DNA of 64,000 bases, taken from the NCBI GenBank assembly GCA_965203795.1, contig OZ241915.1, positions 1,240,001 through 1,304,000 of the forward strand. The letters are read 5' to 3'. Shown one piece after another: positions 1 to 8,354 of this stretch. The notes beneath the pieces were generated by a model, which saw nothing but the letters and a program-made list of their open reading frames with translations, was not told the DNA's origin and did no database searches. Numbering within the stretch: the stretch's first letter is position 1; each line of letters begins with the position of its first letter. The DNA comes from CBDBBY01 sp965203795. GTDB taxonomy: Bacteria > Pseudomonadota > Alphaproteobacteria > Rhodobacterales > Rhodobacteraceae. The translations under genes were made by a program, and so were the position numbers.

Positions 1-305
1 CGCAACGGGGCGCCGGTCAAAGCGCTCAAGGGCAATCTCGGCCGGATGCGGGATCTTCTGGCCGGGCGCGAAGGCGGCGGCCGGGAGTTCGCGGAGCTGC
101 TGGTCGCGGCGCGGGACGACGGCATGGAGGCGGCGGAGGCGGCCTGCGCGGAGGCGCTGGCCTGCGGCGCTTCGAGCGCGGATCTGGTCCTGAACGTCAT
201 GGCGCGCATGCGGGAGGCGCCGCCGCCCTTGGAGATCGCGGTTCCGGAGCGGCTCGCGCTCGGCCTGCCGCCCGCGGCGGACTGCTCCCGCTACGACCGG
301 CTGAG
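1..305 (+). pseudogene. istA: IstA transposase, C-terminal fragment
   Basis: The reading frame is open from base 1 and encodes the last part of an IS21 IstA protein, a region rich in Ala, Arg and Leu that precedes istB. The family role is strand transfer with a DDE catalytic core; that core is upstream of the window. No stop is met at the expected istA/istB junction (about 302); the same frame runs on through istB, so the true stop may have been lost. The gene is partial because of the window edge. Confidence 0.6.
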
Positions 306-316
306 GGGACCCGCCC

Positions 317-1050
317 ATGCGCCGCGGGGAGATTCTGGAGATGATGGCGGGGCTGGGACTCGGCGGCATGCGCTCGGCCTACGACGACATCCTGTCCGCC
401 GGCGTCAAGCGCCGACACCCGCCGCAGCGGATCGTCGGCGATCTGCCGGAGGCGGAGATCGCGGACAAGAAGGCGCGTTCCATAAATTGCCAGCTGACGA
501 TCGCGAAGCTGCCGTCGGCGAAGGATCCGGCGGACTTCGACTTCTCCGCCTCGCCCGCGGACGAGGCGCTGCTGAGGGGAATGGCCGAAGGCGGTCTCCT
601 GGACGGCGCGCGCAACGCCGTGCTGGTCGGCGGCACCGGCACCGGCAAGAGCCGCCCCGCGGCGGCGGTGCCGGGGGGATGCATCCGGAACGGCGCCCGC
701 GGCCGCTTCTTCGACACCGTGAACCTGGCGGACCTTCTCGAAGCGGAAGTCCGGGACGGGCGGCAGGGGCGGCTCGCGGACCAGCTCGTCCGGCGCGACC
801 TGGTCGTTCTGGACGAGCTCGGCTGCCCGCCCTTCGCCCGTACCGGCGGCCAGCTCCTGTTCCACCTGCTGAGCCGCCCTGCGAGCGCACGTCCGTGATC
901 GTCACGACGAACCTGTCGTTCTCCGAATGGCCGTCGGTGTTCGGCGACGGGAAGATGACGGCGGCCCTGCTCGACCGGCCCGCGCACCATTGCGGGACCG
1001 TCGAGACCGGGAACGAGAGCTGGCGCTTCCGGCAGCACTCGAAGGGCTGA
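317..1050 (+). pseudogene. istB: IstB-like transposition helper ATPase, frameshifted
   Basis: The protein starts MRRGEILEMMAGLGL and has an AAA+ P-loop, GGTGTGKS, near residue 107. It also has an LVVLDELG Walker B-like stretch and the family tail (SVIVTTNLSFSEWPSVFGDGK), which is characteristic of IS21 IstB. The tail lies in a different frame from the rest. A one-base loss near 878-884, within the codons for LLSRLxER, breaks the gene, so the intact-frame product ends at 898. IstB normally binds ATP and DNA and helps IstA choose targets. This copy should be inactive unless the shift is a sequence error. Confidence 0.75.
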
Positions 1051-1106
1051 CCCGGCCCGGAAGCCGCGCCGCCGCGCAAATCCGGAAAATCGAAAAAGCC
1101 CCCCCG

Positions 1107-1153
1107 CCCCGGCCTTGCCCCTCCGCGCTGCGCGCTCCGGGGCAAGGCCGGGG
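1107..1153. repeat. GC-rich palindromic repeat, copy R1
   Basis: A 15-base arm, CCCCGGCCTTGCCCC (1107-1121), is repeated in exact inverse at 1139-1153. The loop CTCCGCGCTGCGCGCT is itself partly self-complementary. Its reverse complement is almost identical to copy R2 (2600-2649) and similar to R3 (9535-9585). It lies in the non-coding tail of the IS21 element. Confidence 0.8.
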
Positions 1154-1245
1154 GGCCGGGGCCGAATGCGCCCCCTTGGAATCCGGCTCCCCGGGGGGTC
1201 AAAAAAGGATGCCGACAGGGGGTCAAGAAAGGAAGCTTATTGACA

Positions 1246-1964
1246 GGCGTTCGCGCCCGGCGCCGGAATCGTGCTCGGGCAGGCCGAGGTCGACGGCAAG
1301 TCGAACGAGCCCGCGGCGATGCCGAGCCTGCCGGGCATCCTGGAACTGGAAGGCCGGACCGTCACCGCCGACGCCCTGCACACCCAGCGCGGCACGTCGG
1401 CGCGGATCGTGGAGAAGGGCGGGGACTGCGCCCTGCCGGTGAAGCGCTGCCAGGCCTCGCTCCGCAAGGATGTCCAGGTCCGGCTCTCCGACCCCGAAGC
1501 GCTGAAGGAAACGCTTTCCTTTCAACACGTTGACGGAGGCCACGGGCGGGTCGAGACGCGCACCGCGACCGTCTCGCACGATGTGGGATGGCTGCAGGAG
1601 CGACACCAGTGGCCCGGCCTCAAGGCCATCGGCATGATCGAGGCCGTCAGCGAGCGGAAGGGGCGGACCGAGCGGTCCGTCCGCCACTTCATCATGAGCA
1701 GGGAGCTCGCGCCGGAGCGCCTGCTGGAGCTCGTCCGGAGCCACTGGGGGATCGAGAACCGGCTGCACTGGGTCCTGGACGTCGTGATGGACGAGGACCG
1801 GATGCGGAACCGGACCGGAGTGCCTCGCCGCCATCCGCCGCCTGGCGCCGGACATCGCGCGCCTCAAGGACGACAAGGAGTCGCTCAAGGGGAGGATGGA
1901 AATGGCCTCAATGAGCGACGAGTATCTGATGGGACTCCTGCTGAACGCGGTCGGCAAACTTTGA
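1246..1964 (+). pseudogene. ISAs1-family transposase, 5'-truncated and frameshifted
   Basis: The protein opens in mid-domain with GIVLGQAEVDGKSNE and continues with features typical of ISAs1 (H-repeat-associated DDE) transposases: VTADALHTQR, RIVEKGGD, GRVETRT, HDVGWLQERH, and LVRSHWGIENRLHWVLDVV. A shift near 1820 moves the last 50 residues (CLAAIRRLAPDIARLK to AVGKL) into another frame, ending with TGA at 1962-1964. The N-terminal half is missing because the IS21 element abuts at 1245. It is a dead remnant. Confidence 0.85.
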
Positions 1965-2053
1965 AAGCGATGGAGTGGACGCCCCTTCCGGCGGCACCGG
2001 AAGGCGCCATTATGGCGGAACGCAACGTGCCATGGGAGAAAGGGGCATCCACG

Positions 2054-2541
2054 ATGGAAAGCGCTGGCATGATCGGGGTCGGTCCTGGCAAGAGGAGCTT
2101 CCAGCTCCGCGGGACCCGCGAGGACGGGTCGGCGGCGTTCCGGATGAAGGTGTCGCGGGACCGGTTCCTTGAGGAGATGTCGAAGCGCGGGCCGTGCACG
2201 GTGGCGATGGAGGCCTGCGGCGGCGCCCGACACCGGGGCCGGGAGCTGCGGTCGATGGGGTTCGAGGTCCGCCTTGTGCCGGCAGCGCATGTGAAGCCGT
2301 TCGTGAAGCGGCGGAAGAACGACGCGGCGGACGCGGAGGCCGTCTGCGAGGCGGCGTCGCGGCCGACGATGCGGTTCGTGTCTGTGAAGAGCGCGGAGCG
2401 GCAGGCGGAGGGGATGCTGTTCCGGACGCGGGACCTGCCGGCAAGGCAGCGGACGCAGACCGCCGACGCGCTGCGGGGGCATCCGGGGAGCACGGCGTGG
2501 TGGCGCCGCAGGGGATCGCGAACGCGGCCCGGCTGGAGTAG
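2054..2541 (+). pseudogene. IS110 (IS1111 group) transposase, N-terminal part
   Basis: The protein resembles IS110 DEDD transposases: KRSFQLRGTREDG, CTVAMEACGGARH, VKPFVKRRKNDAADAEA and RPTMRFVSVKS are all recognisable. The first catalytic Asp of the usual GxDxAKxS-type start appears changed (VGPGKRSF). A frame change near 2487 is needed to reach the family text GEHGVVAPQGIANAARLE, and a TAG follows at 2539-2541. The gene is then split by the IS256 element and resumes at 4171. It is broken and inactive. Confidence 0.8.
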
Positions 2542-2599
2542 TGTACCGATAGTTCTGCAAATTCCGCCGGGCATGTCCAGCCGGTTTCGCGGCTTGCAG

Positions 2600-2649
2600 C
2601 CCCCGGCCGAAGCCCCGGAGCGCGCAGCGCGGAGGGGCGAGGCCGGGGG
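2600..2649. repeat. GC-rich palindromic repeat, copy R2
   Basis: CCCCCGGCC (2600-2608) pairs with GGCCGGGGG (2641-2649), and GCCCC pairs with GGGGC inside it, around a GGAGCGCGCAGCGCGGAG core. It is nearly identical to the reverse complement of R1. It lies inside the IS256 element, downstream of its transposase gene. GGTTCGAATC follows at 2653, as it also follows R3. Confidence 0.8.
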
Positions 2650-2850
2650 CCCGGTTCGAATCTTTCGGTTTGTTGATGATGATGTTGAATCCACGCGGCC
2701 CCGGCCCGGAACGGGGCCTGCCATGCGGGAAGCGTGGGAAGGGTCGGGCAATCCGGGCCGGCGGCGCCGCGGCCTCGAACAGGCCCGCGGGGAGGATTGT
2801 CCACGCTTTCCATGCTTCCCGCATTCCTGCGGAGCTGCCGACCCGGAGCG

Positions 2851-4070
2851 TCATGCCGCCAGCTTCCGCAGCTCGGCCCTGCTGCTCTCGCGCAGAAGCT
2901 CCATGTCCAGGTAGCGCCCGCCCTCCATCCAGGTCTCGTGGATCTCCGCCGACAGGGCCCGGACCAGCCTCAGGCAGCTCGCGGCGTCCGGGAAGATCCG
3001 CACCACCGCCGTCCGCCGCTTGATCTCCTGGTTCAGCCGCTCGAGCACGTTCGTCGACCGCATCTGCTGGTGGTGCCGCCTCGGAAGCCGCAGGAACGAC
3101 AGCGCCTCCCCGATGGTCTCCTCGACCCATTCGCAGAGCTTCGGCTGCGAGGCCTGCCACTTCGCGAGCCACGCGGCCAGGTCCGCGCGCGCCTCGCCGA
3201 CGCTCGGCCGGTCGAAGATCCAGCGGAGTTCCTGGATGCAGCCGCCGCCCGACCGCGCCTTCAGCCTGGTCCGGGCGTTCCTCAGGCAGTGGACGTAGCA
3301 CCGCTGGCGGAAGGCTTCCGGAAGCACCTCCCGCACCGCCTTCTTCAGCCCGGAATGGTCGTCCGCAACCACTTGGACGACGCCGTGAAGGCCCCGGTCC
3401 CGAAGCGACTCCAGGAACCGCCGCCAGCTCGCGTGGCTCTCGCCCTCCGCCAGCTCGACGCCGGGAACCTGACGGCGGCCGCCCGCGTCGACCCCGATCG
3501 CCACCGGAACCGCGCGGTCGCGGACAACGCCATCGTCCCGGACCTTCTCGTAGCGGGCGTCAACGAACACATGCGGGAACGCGTCCTCCAGACGCCGCTC
3601 CGCGAACTTCGCCAGCTCGGCGTCCAGCTTCGCGTTGATCCGGCTGACCGTCGGGGCCGAGAGGCCGTGGCCGCACAGCTCCTCCGCCGCCTTCGCGACC
3701 TTCCGCGTCGACACCCCGCCCGCATACATCTGCATCAGCGCCGAGACGTTCGCGCAGCGAAGCCCGAAGGGCGCCTCTCCGAACGCTCGCAGCGCTCGAA
3801 CAGCTCCGTGCCGGACAGCCCGTCCCGATCCTGCGGAACCCGCAGCTCGATCCTGCCCACCCGCGTCGTCAAATGCCGCGCGCAGTGGCCCGAGCGGTAG
3901 CCGGCGCGGCCCGGCGTCCGCTCGCCCTTCGCCGCGCCCAAAGCCTCCGTCATCTCCGCCTCGAGAACCTCCTGAAGCGCCGCTCTCAAAACCTCGCGGA
4001 CCGAATCGCCGCCGGCCTCAAGCTGCGCCTTGAACTCCTCAAGCTTCGAACTACGATGAACCCCGGTCAT
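2851..4070 (-). pseudogene. IS256-family (Mutator-type) transposase, one frameshift
   Basis: The N-terminal part (4070 down to about 3790) reads MTGVHRSSKLEEFK to GTELFERCERSE. The rest (about 3790 to 2851) reads MQMYAGGVSTRKVAKAAEEL to SSRAELRKLAA in another frame, so one base has been lost or gained near 3755-3795. The catalytic residues of the family are visible: Asp in VDARYEKVRDDG, Asp in VVADDHSGLKKA, and Glu in STNVLERLNQEIKRR. Full length would be about 405 residues, normal for IS256. It is otherwise intact, so the shift may be recent or an assembly error. Confidence 0.85.
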
Positions 4071-4170
4071 GGTGTCGTCCTCTCCTTCGCTAGGGATGGT
4101 TTGCTAAACCGCAGGAACTGCCATGGCCGCTTCCTCGCGAAAGCAAATTGCAGAACATCTGAAACAGTAC

Positions 4171-4480
4171 CCCGGCTGGCCGCGGCGCTCGAGGATCCGG
4201 AGTCGGGGCTGCCGGATGCGGTCCGGGAGCTGGGCGGGCTGCTGCTCGGCCAGACCGGGATCCTGGCCGGACGGATCAAGGAGCTGACGGCGGAGATCCG
4301 CAAGCGGGCGCGGGAGAGCGGGGAGGCGAAGCGGCGGGGGACGGACGATCCCTGGCTGGAGGGAATGCTGGCGAGGAAGCCGAGGATGGTCGCGGCGGTC
4401 GCCCTGGCGAACAAGACGGCCCGGACCATCCGGGCCATGACGATGAGCAAGGAGTGCTACCGGCCCGAGCCGCCGCTTGA
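4171..4480 (+). pseudogene. IS110 transposase, C-terminal part with internal deletion
   Basis: Reading resumes in the IS110 frame as RLAAALEDPESGLPDAVREL, then LGQTGILAGRIKELTAEIRK, and continues directly into PWLEGMLARKPRMVAAVALA and KTARTIRAM, the extreme C-terminus of the family. The central C-terminal domain with the TIPGVGP-type helix-hairpin-helix and the catalytic serine region is missing. An internal deletion of roughly 150-200 codons near 4345 is inferred. Confidence 0.75.
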
Positions 4481-4537
4481 GAGGGCGCGGCGGCTCGGGC
4501 CGGCTCAACGGAATGAAGGGGTTCCGGGGCTGTTGAA

Positions 4538-6006
4538 CTACGCGGCCTTCCGAAGGTTCCGGGGTGTATTGCGGCGGCGGTCGGAGCGGGGTCTTGCCGC
4601 GCGGAGCCGGGCAACGCGGGCGGGCATGCGGCGGCCAGGCCCGGCCTGCCGCGCCAAGAGCGCGGAAAGGGGCGTTCCGCGCATTCGGATCGTGCCGATG
4701 GCAGGGAATCGGGCGCAAAAAGCGGCCGCGAGCCGCTTCAGGCTGATCGCGGCGGCCGCCGGGCAGGACTGGATCCTCATGCTGACCAAGCCGCGCCGCG
4801 CGGCGCGGCCCAGCCCGTGCCAAGTCTTGGCCTCTCCGTGGAACCCTTCCGATCGCCAGCGGTGGCGCCGGCAGGGCCGCCGGTCCTCTTCGCTCCATCG
4901 GAGGCGTCGCCTCCGGGCGCGCAGCAGCGCCGGATGGTCGGCGCCGGCCACCACCGTCTTCCGGTTCCGGCTCCCGGGAACGCAGTCGCCCCCGGGCGGG
5001 CATCCCGCGCAGTCCCTGGATCCGGCGTGGAACCGCATTTGCCCGTCCTTGAACGGCTGTCCGGGGCGCAGCGCCTTGCCCCGAGGGCACTTCACGATAT
5101 TGTTCCTCTCGTCGCAGCGGAACCGGCACGCCGGCACCCGGCTCCGGGTCGGCTCCCGCTTCGCCGGGACCGCCGGATCGATCCCCCGCCGCTCGAGGCC
5201 GCCGCAGGCCTTGCCGCAGGCGTAGCCCGCGTCGGCGGCCGCAGTCTCGATCTTCTTCCCGGATATCCTGCGGACCTCGTCGACTTGGTCCTCAATCACG
5301 TTGCGCTCGTTGACTTCGCCGGTGGCTGCCGCGACATCGGGAACGACGCCACTCCCGTCGTCGACCGCCGCGTGCTGCTTGCAGGATGGCTCCAGGCGCC
5401 GGCCGCGGGAGCTGGCCGCCAAGCTCGCGTCGGGATCCGCCGCGCCGGCTTTCCTGCGCTTGCCGCCAGGCGGGGCGGCATCCTCCTCCGCGTCGCCGTT
5501 CTCCGCCGCCGCCGCTCCGGCGTGGCGGTCGACCATGCTTTCCCAGCCGGCATCGGCCCGGACCAGCGTCGCGTCGACATGCACGGCCCCGCCCTGCGCG
5601 ATCCCCGCCTCCACGCAGGCCGAAGCCGCGCGCTCGAAGATCCGCCGGAACCGCGCATCGCCCCGGCGCTGCCGGATCCGCGCCGGGCTCGAATGGTCCG
5701 GAAGCCGCTCGTGCAGCCCGCAGCCGATGAGCCAGCGGATCGCGAGGTCCGCCTGCGCCTCCCGCATCAGGCGGCGGTCGTGCACGATGCCGAGCAGGAA
5801 GCCCGCCAGCATCAGGCGGACGGCCATCTCCGGATCGATCCCCGGACGCCCGCCGTGGGCGCAATGGCAGTCGGCGACCTCGTCGTGCAGCCGGCGGGAT
5901 CCGGAACCCGGTCGACGCGCGCCAGGATGTGGTCGTCCGGAACCAGCTGCTCAAGCGGCCCCGCGACGAACAGCTCCAGCTGGGCCGGCGGCTTGCGTTT
6001 CAGCAT
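4538..6006 (-). pseudogene. IS1182-type DDE transposase, copy 1, frameshifted
   Basis: The start is MLKRKPPAQLELFVAGPLEQ. The first 40 residues (to DHILARVDRV) are in one frame. From about 5900 the protein continues in another frame (RLHDEVADCHCAHGGRPGID), with VHVDATLVRADAGWESMVD, a long central Lys/Arg-rich linker, DAGYACGKA, a Cys-rich knuckle (CAGCPPGGDC) and GEAKTWHGLGRA near the end. This is the layout of IS1182-type transposases of the IS4/IS5 superfamily. The same shift is present in copy 2 at 62.9-63.9 kb, so it predates duplication or is functional. Confidence 0.8.
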
Positions 6007-6113
6007 GTCGTGGCTCTCCCCGCTCCCGCAACAACATCATGTGGACGCCTCCGAAAACCCTGGCGTTTTGCGCGGGCCTGCGGTTCGAAGGATCAGCAGC
6101 ACTGGAGGCCGCG

Positions 6114-7203
6114 GTGGCGAAGCAGCCTGGATTTTGGGACGTCGAGGAGCGTTTGAAGGAGATTTCGGCGGACGGCGATCCGCTTGAGGCGCTGGACAGG
6201 ACGGTGGATTTCGAGCGGTTCCGGCCGATCCTTGAGCGGGCCGCAGGGAAACCGCGAGGCCCGAAGGGCGGCCGCCCGGCTTTGGATGTTGTGCCGGAGT
6301 TCAAGATGCTCGTGCTCCAGGGCCGCCACGGCCTGTCGCTCGAAGCGACGGAGAAAGCGGTGCGGGACCGGCCGGGCTGGATGCGCTTCTGCGGGCTCGA
6401 GCTGCGCGACAAGGTTCCGGACGCGAACACGCTGTGGGATTTCCGCGAGGCGCTGATCAAGGCGGGCGAGCTGGATGCCTTGTTCACGGAGCTTGAGCGG
6501 ATGATCAACGCGGCGGGCTTCATCTCCCGGTCCGGCCAGATGCTGGACTCGTCGCCGGTCGCGGCTCCGCGCCAGCGCGCCAGCGCGCCAGCGCCGCGGA
6601 GAAGGCCGCGATCAAGGCGGGGCAGGCGGCCGGGGAGATATGGCCCGACGAGCCCGCCAAGGCGGCGCGGAAGGACACGGACGCGCGCTGGACCGTCAAG
6701 TTCCGCAAGGCGAAGCTCCGGCCGGACGGCGCGGAGCAGGCCGGCATCGCCATCCCGGTGTTCGGCTACAAGTCCCACACCGGCATCGACCGGAAGCACG
6801 GGATCATCCGGCGCCGGACCGTCACGGACGCCGCCGCCCATGACGGCGCGAGGCTGCGGGAGGGCCTGGTCCAGACCGCCAACACCGGGAGCGAGGTGTG
6901 GGCCGACACGGCCTGCCGCTCCCGGCGGAACGAGGACTGGCTCAAGGCGAACGGCATGACAAGCCGCATCCACCGCAGGAAGCCGCGGGGCCGCCCCATG
7001 GGCAGGCGGACCGCCAGGGCCAACGGGCGCAAATCGTCGATCCGGGCGAAGGTGGAGCATGTCTTCGCCCACCGGAAGGACCGCATGGGGCTGAGGATCC
7101 GGACGATCGGAATGGCCCGCGCCAAGGCGGCGGCCGCGCTCGCGAACATGGCTGCAACATGAACCGGCTGCGCTGGCTCTGCAGTCGAAGTGCGCCTGCC
7201 TGA
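6114..7203 (+). pseudogene. IS5-family transposase, two frameshifts
   Basis: A GTG at 6114 gives the usual family start (VAKQPGFWDVEERLKEIS). It is followed by FKMLVLQGRHGLSLEATEKA, RDKVPDANTLWDFREALIKA and GQMLDSSPVAAPRQR. At 6569-6593 an 8-base tandem repeat breaks the frame. The protein continues in a second frame (EKAAIKAGQAAGEIWPDEPA, FGYKSHTGIDRKHGIIRR, VTDAAAHDGARL, VWADTACRS, SSIRAKVEHVFAHRKDRMGL). A second loss near 7150 separates LANMA from NMNRLRWL. The DDE residues are recognisable, but the gene is broken. Confidence 0.85.
6569..6593. repeat. 8-bp tandem repeat, about three copies, in transposase
   Basis: CGCGCCAG (or its circular permutations) is repeated about three times. The extra bases move the IS5 transposase out of frame right after SPVAAPRQR, so replication slippage is the likely cause of the break. 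Confidence 0.7.
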
Positions 7204-7424
7204 CCCCGCCAAGGCCGGAAACGGCCCGGATCCCGCTCCCCGACACTCCGAACAGGCCGGAAACGGCCCCAATCAAACAATCCGGACCTCCAAACCGGCC
7301 GGAACGGGCGAAATGCCGCGGCCGCCGACCCGCGAAGCCGACCGAAACGCGGAATCAGGCCGTTGTCGGAGGTGTCCATGTTCCAAGAACCGCGGAACGA
7401 GGGGTTTTTCAACAGCCCCGTTCC

Positions 7425-7725
7425 TCCGAGGCTCCGCCTTGGCCCGGACATCCGGGCGGGGCGGCGCCGCCGGGGACGAGGGAGAAGCCGAAGCAGCGCA
7501 AGGGCAAACAGCCGTCGAGACGGGATCGGGGAAACCAGTGGGCTTTCGCGGCGCCTTGGAGCGCGGGAAAGCGATATGGACCCGGTCCGCGCATCTCCAT
7601 GCAGGCCGGCGGCAAGCATCGACGCGCCGCATCGACAGGCCGGACACACGACAGCGCTTGACCAAATGCCCGGGGCTGTGGAAGGAATGATCCCGCGTCT
7701 CAGGGGGGCGTCCACACACGAAAGC
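7425..7725. other. No gene recognised
   Basis: This stretch lies between the IS1182 right end and the small gene at 7814. It has high GC and frames open by chance, but none has a ribosome-binding site or a recognisable protein. It may be flanking remnant of the older IS110 copy; I could not match it. Confidence 0.4.
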
Positions 7726-7755
7726 CCTGCAATCAAGGGGTTGCAGGTTTTCTTG
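7726..7755 (+). terminator. Hairpin followed by T-rich run
   Basis: CCTGCAA (7726-7732) pairs with TTGCAGG (7741-7747) across an 8-base loop, and TTTTCTT follows. This fits a weak intrinsic terminator on the plus strand, just upstream of the gene at 7814. A TATGAT -10-like hexamer follows at 7770-7775. Confidence 0.4.
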
Positions 7756-7813
7756 CAGGCACTAGGTGCTATGATCGGCTGACAGCCCGCCAGCCACGAA
7801 AGGAGAAAATCGA

Positions 7814-8131
7814 ATGACAGAAATAATTGAGGAACCGGCGGCGGCGGATGCCACGGAATACGTGCCGCCGGACGCAGCGCGAAGCGAGTACCAGCAACGG
7901 CTGATCACCGACGGCCACAAACCGGGAGTGCTGAGCGGCAAATCGGACAAACCCTATCAGGGGCCAGGCGTTTACATAGGTTCATCCCACTCGACCCGCA
8001 GGAAGCTATTTGAGCGACTGTCGCAGGATCATGGGATTGCGGTCGGCTATGTCAAGAATCCCGATACTGGCGAGCCGTTCCTCGCTTGGACGAAGGAAGG
8101 CCGGGCGGTGCGGTTGAAGTTCTGCGAATGA
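7814..8131 (+). CDS. Uncharacterised 105-residue protein
   Basis: ATG at 7814 is preceded by a good ribosome-binding site, AGGAG at 7801-7805, with an 8-base spacer. The protein begins MTEIIEEPAAADATEYVP, is acidic at the N-terminus, and has a compact middle with GVYIGSSHSTRRKLFERLSQ and a basic C-terminus (TKEGRAVRLKFCE). I do not recognise a family. It has no signal peptide or membrane segment. Base use is less GC-rich than the surrounding insertion sequences, and it stands alone between two of them, so it may be a passenger gene or a survivor of the pre-IS chromosome. Confidence 0.6.
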   Translation: MTEIIEEPAAADATEYVPPDAARSEYQQRLITDGHKPGVLSGKSDKPYQGPGVYIGSSHSTRRKLFERLSQDHGIAVGYVKNPDTGEPFLAWTKEGRAVRLKFCE

Positions 8132-8354
8132 TGGCCCGAACCACGGTAGCCGCAGCGATGATAGCGGCTTGCTAGAATCGGTTTGCCGTTTCGAGCGAAG
8201 GTTTCGAGTTAGTGTTTGGCAGAAAACCCGCAACGCGTTGAATTTTTGCCCTTAATCCCCGTTTTTTGCTTGCGAAGATTTCCGGGATTTGGCATGATTC
8301 GCCCGAATTCGCCCTGATATTGGCGTTTTTCCCGGAATCTTCGGAGGCGATTGC

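Larger units (their letters stand above)
1..1245. mobile_element. IS21-family element, right part (left end outside window)
   Basis: The stretch carries the end of an IstA-like integrase followed by an IstB-like ATPase, the fixed gene order of IS21. The right end shows the multiple internal terminal repeats of this family: two GGGTCAA-A/G-AAAGG blocks (about 1197-1210 and 1219-1232), then GGAAGCTTATTGACA ending at 1245. Directly after 1245 an ISAs1 transposase reading frame begins in mid-protein, so the IS21 copy appears to have landed inside an older ISAs1 copy. The left end and target duplication lie outside the window. Confidence 0.75.
2538..4170. mobile_element. IS256-family element inserted in IS110
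   Basis: The left end (2538-2563) and the reverse complement of the right end (4145-4170) match at about 18 of 26 positions, including GTTCTGCAA, so they look like terminal inverted repeats. The 9-base CCCGGCTGG occurs at 2528-2536 and again at 4171-4179, as expected for an IS256 target duplication. The IS110 reading frame resumes right after it. Between the left end and the transposase stop lie palindrome R2 and an 11-base inverted repeat (ATGCGGGAAGC at 2723-2733, its complement at 2815-2825). Confidence 0.8.
6043..7377. mobile_element. IS5-family element nested in the IS1182-type element
   Basis: The left end begins GGACGCCTCCGAAAAC. The reverse complement of the right end begins GGACACCTCCGACAAC, giving an inverted repeat of about 16 bases. 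The 4-base ATGT at 6039-6042 and 7378-7381 is the target duplication. Removing 1,335 bp plus one ATGT restores a sequence collinear with the IS1182 copy at the other end of the window. This IS is therefore younger than its host element. Confidence 0.85.
4526..7419. mobile_element. IS1182-type element, copy 1, interrupted by IS5
   Basis: The left end GGGGCTGTTGAA (4526-4537) has its exact inverse TTCAACAGCCCC at 7408-7419. Both ends are flanked by GTTCC (4521-4525 and 7420-7424), a 5-base target duplication. Bases 7382-7419 match the right end of copy 2 (63,890-63,923), which proves that the IS5 element at 6043-7377 sits inside this element. Without IS5 the element is about 1.55 kb. Confidence 0.85.
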
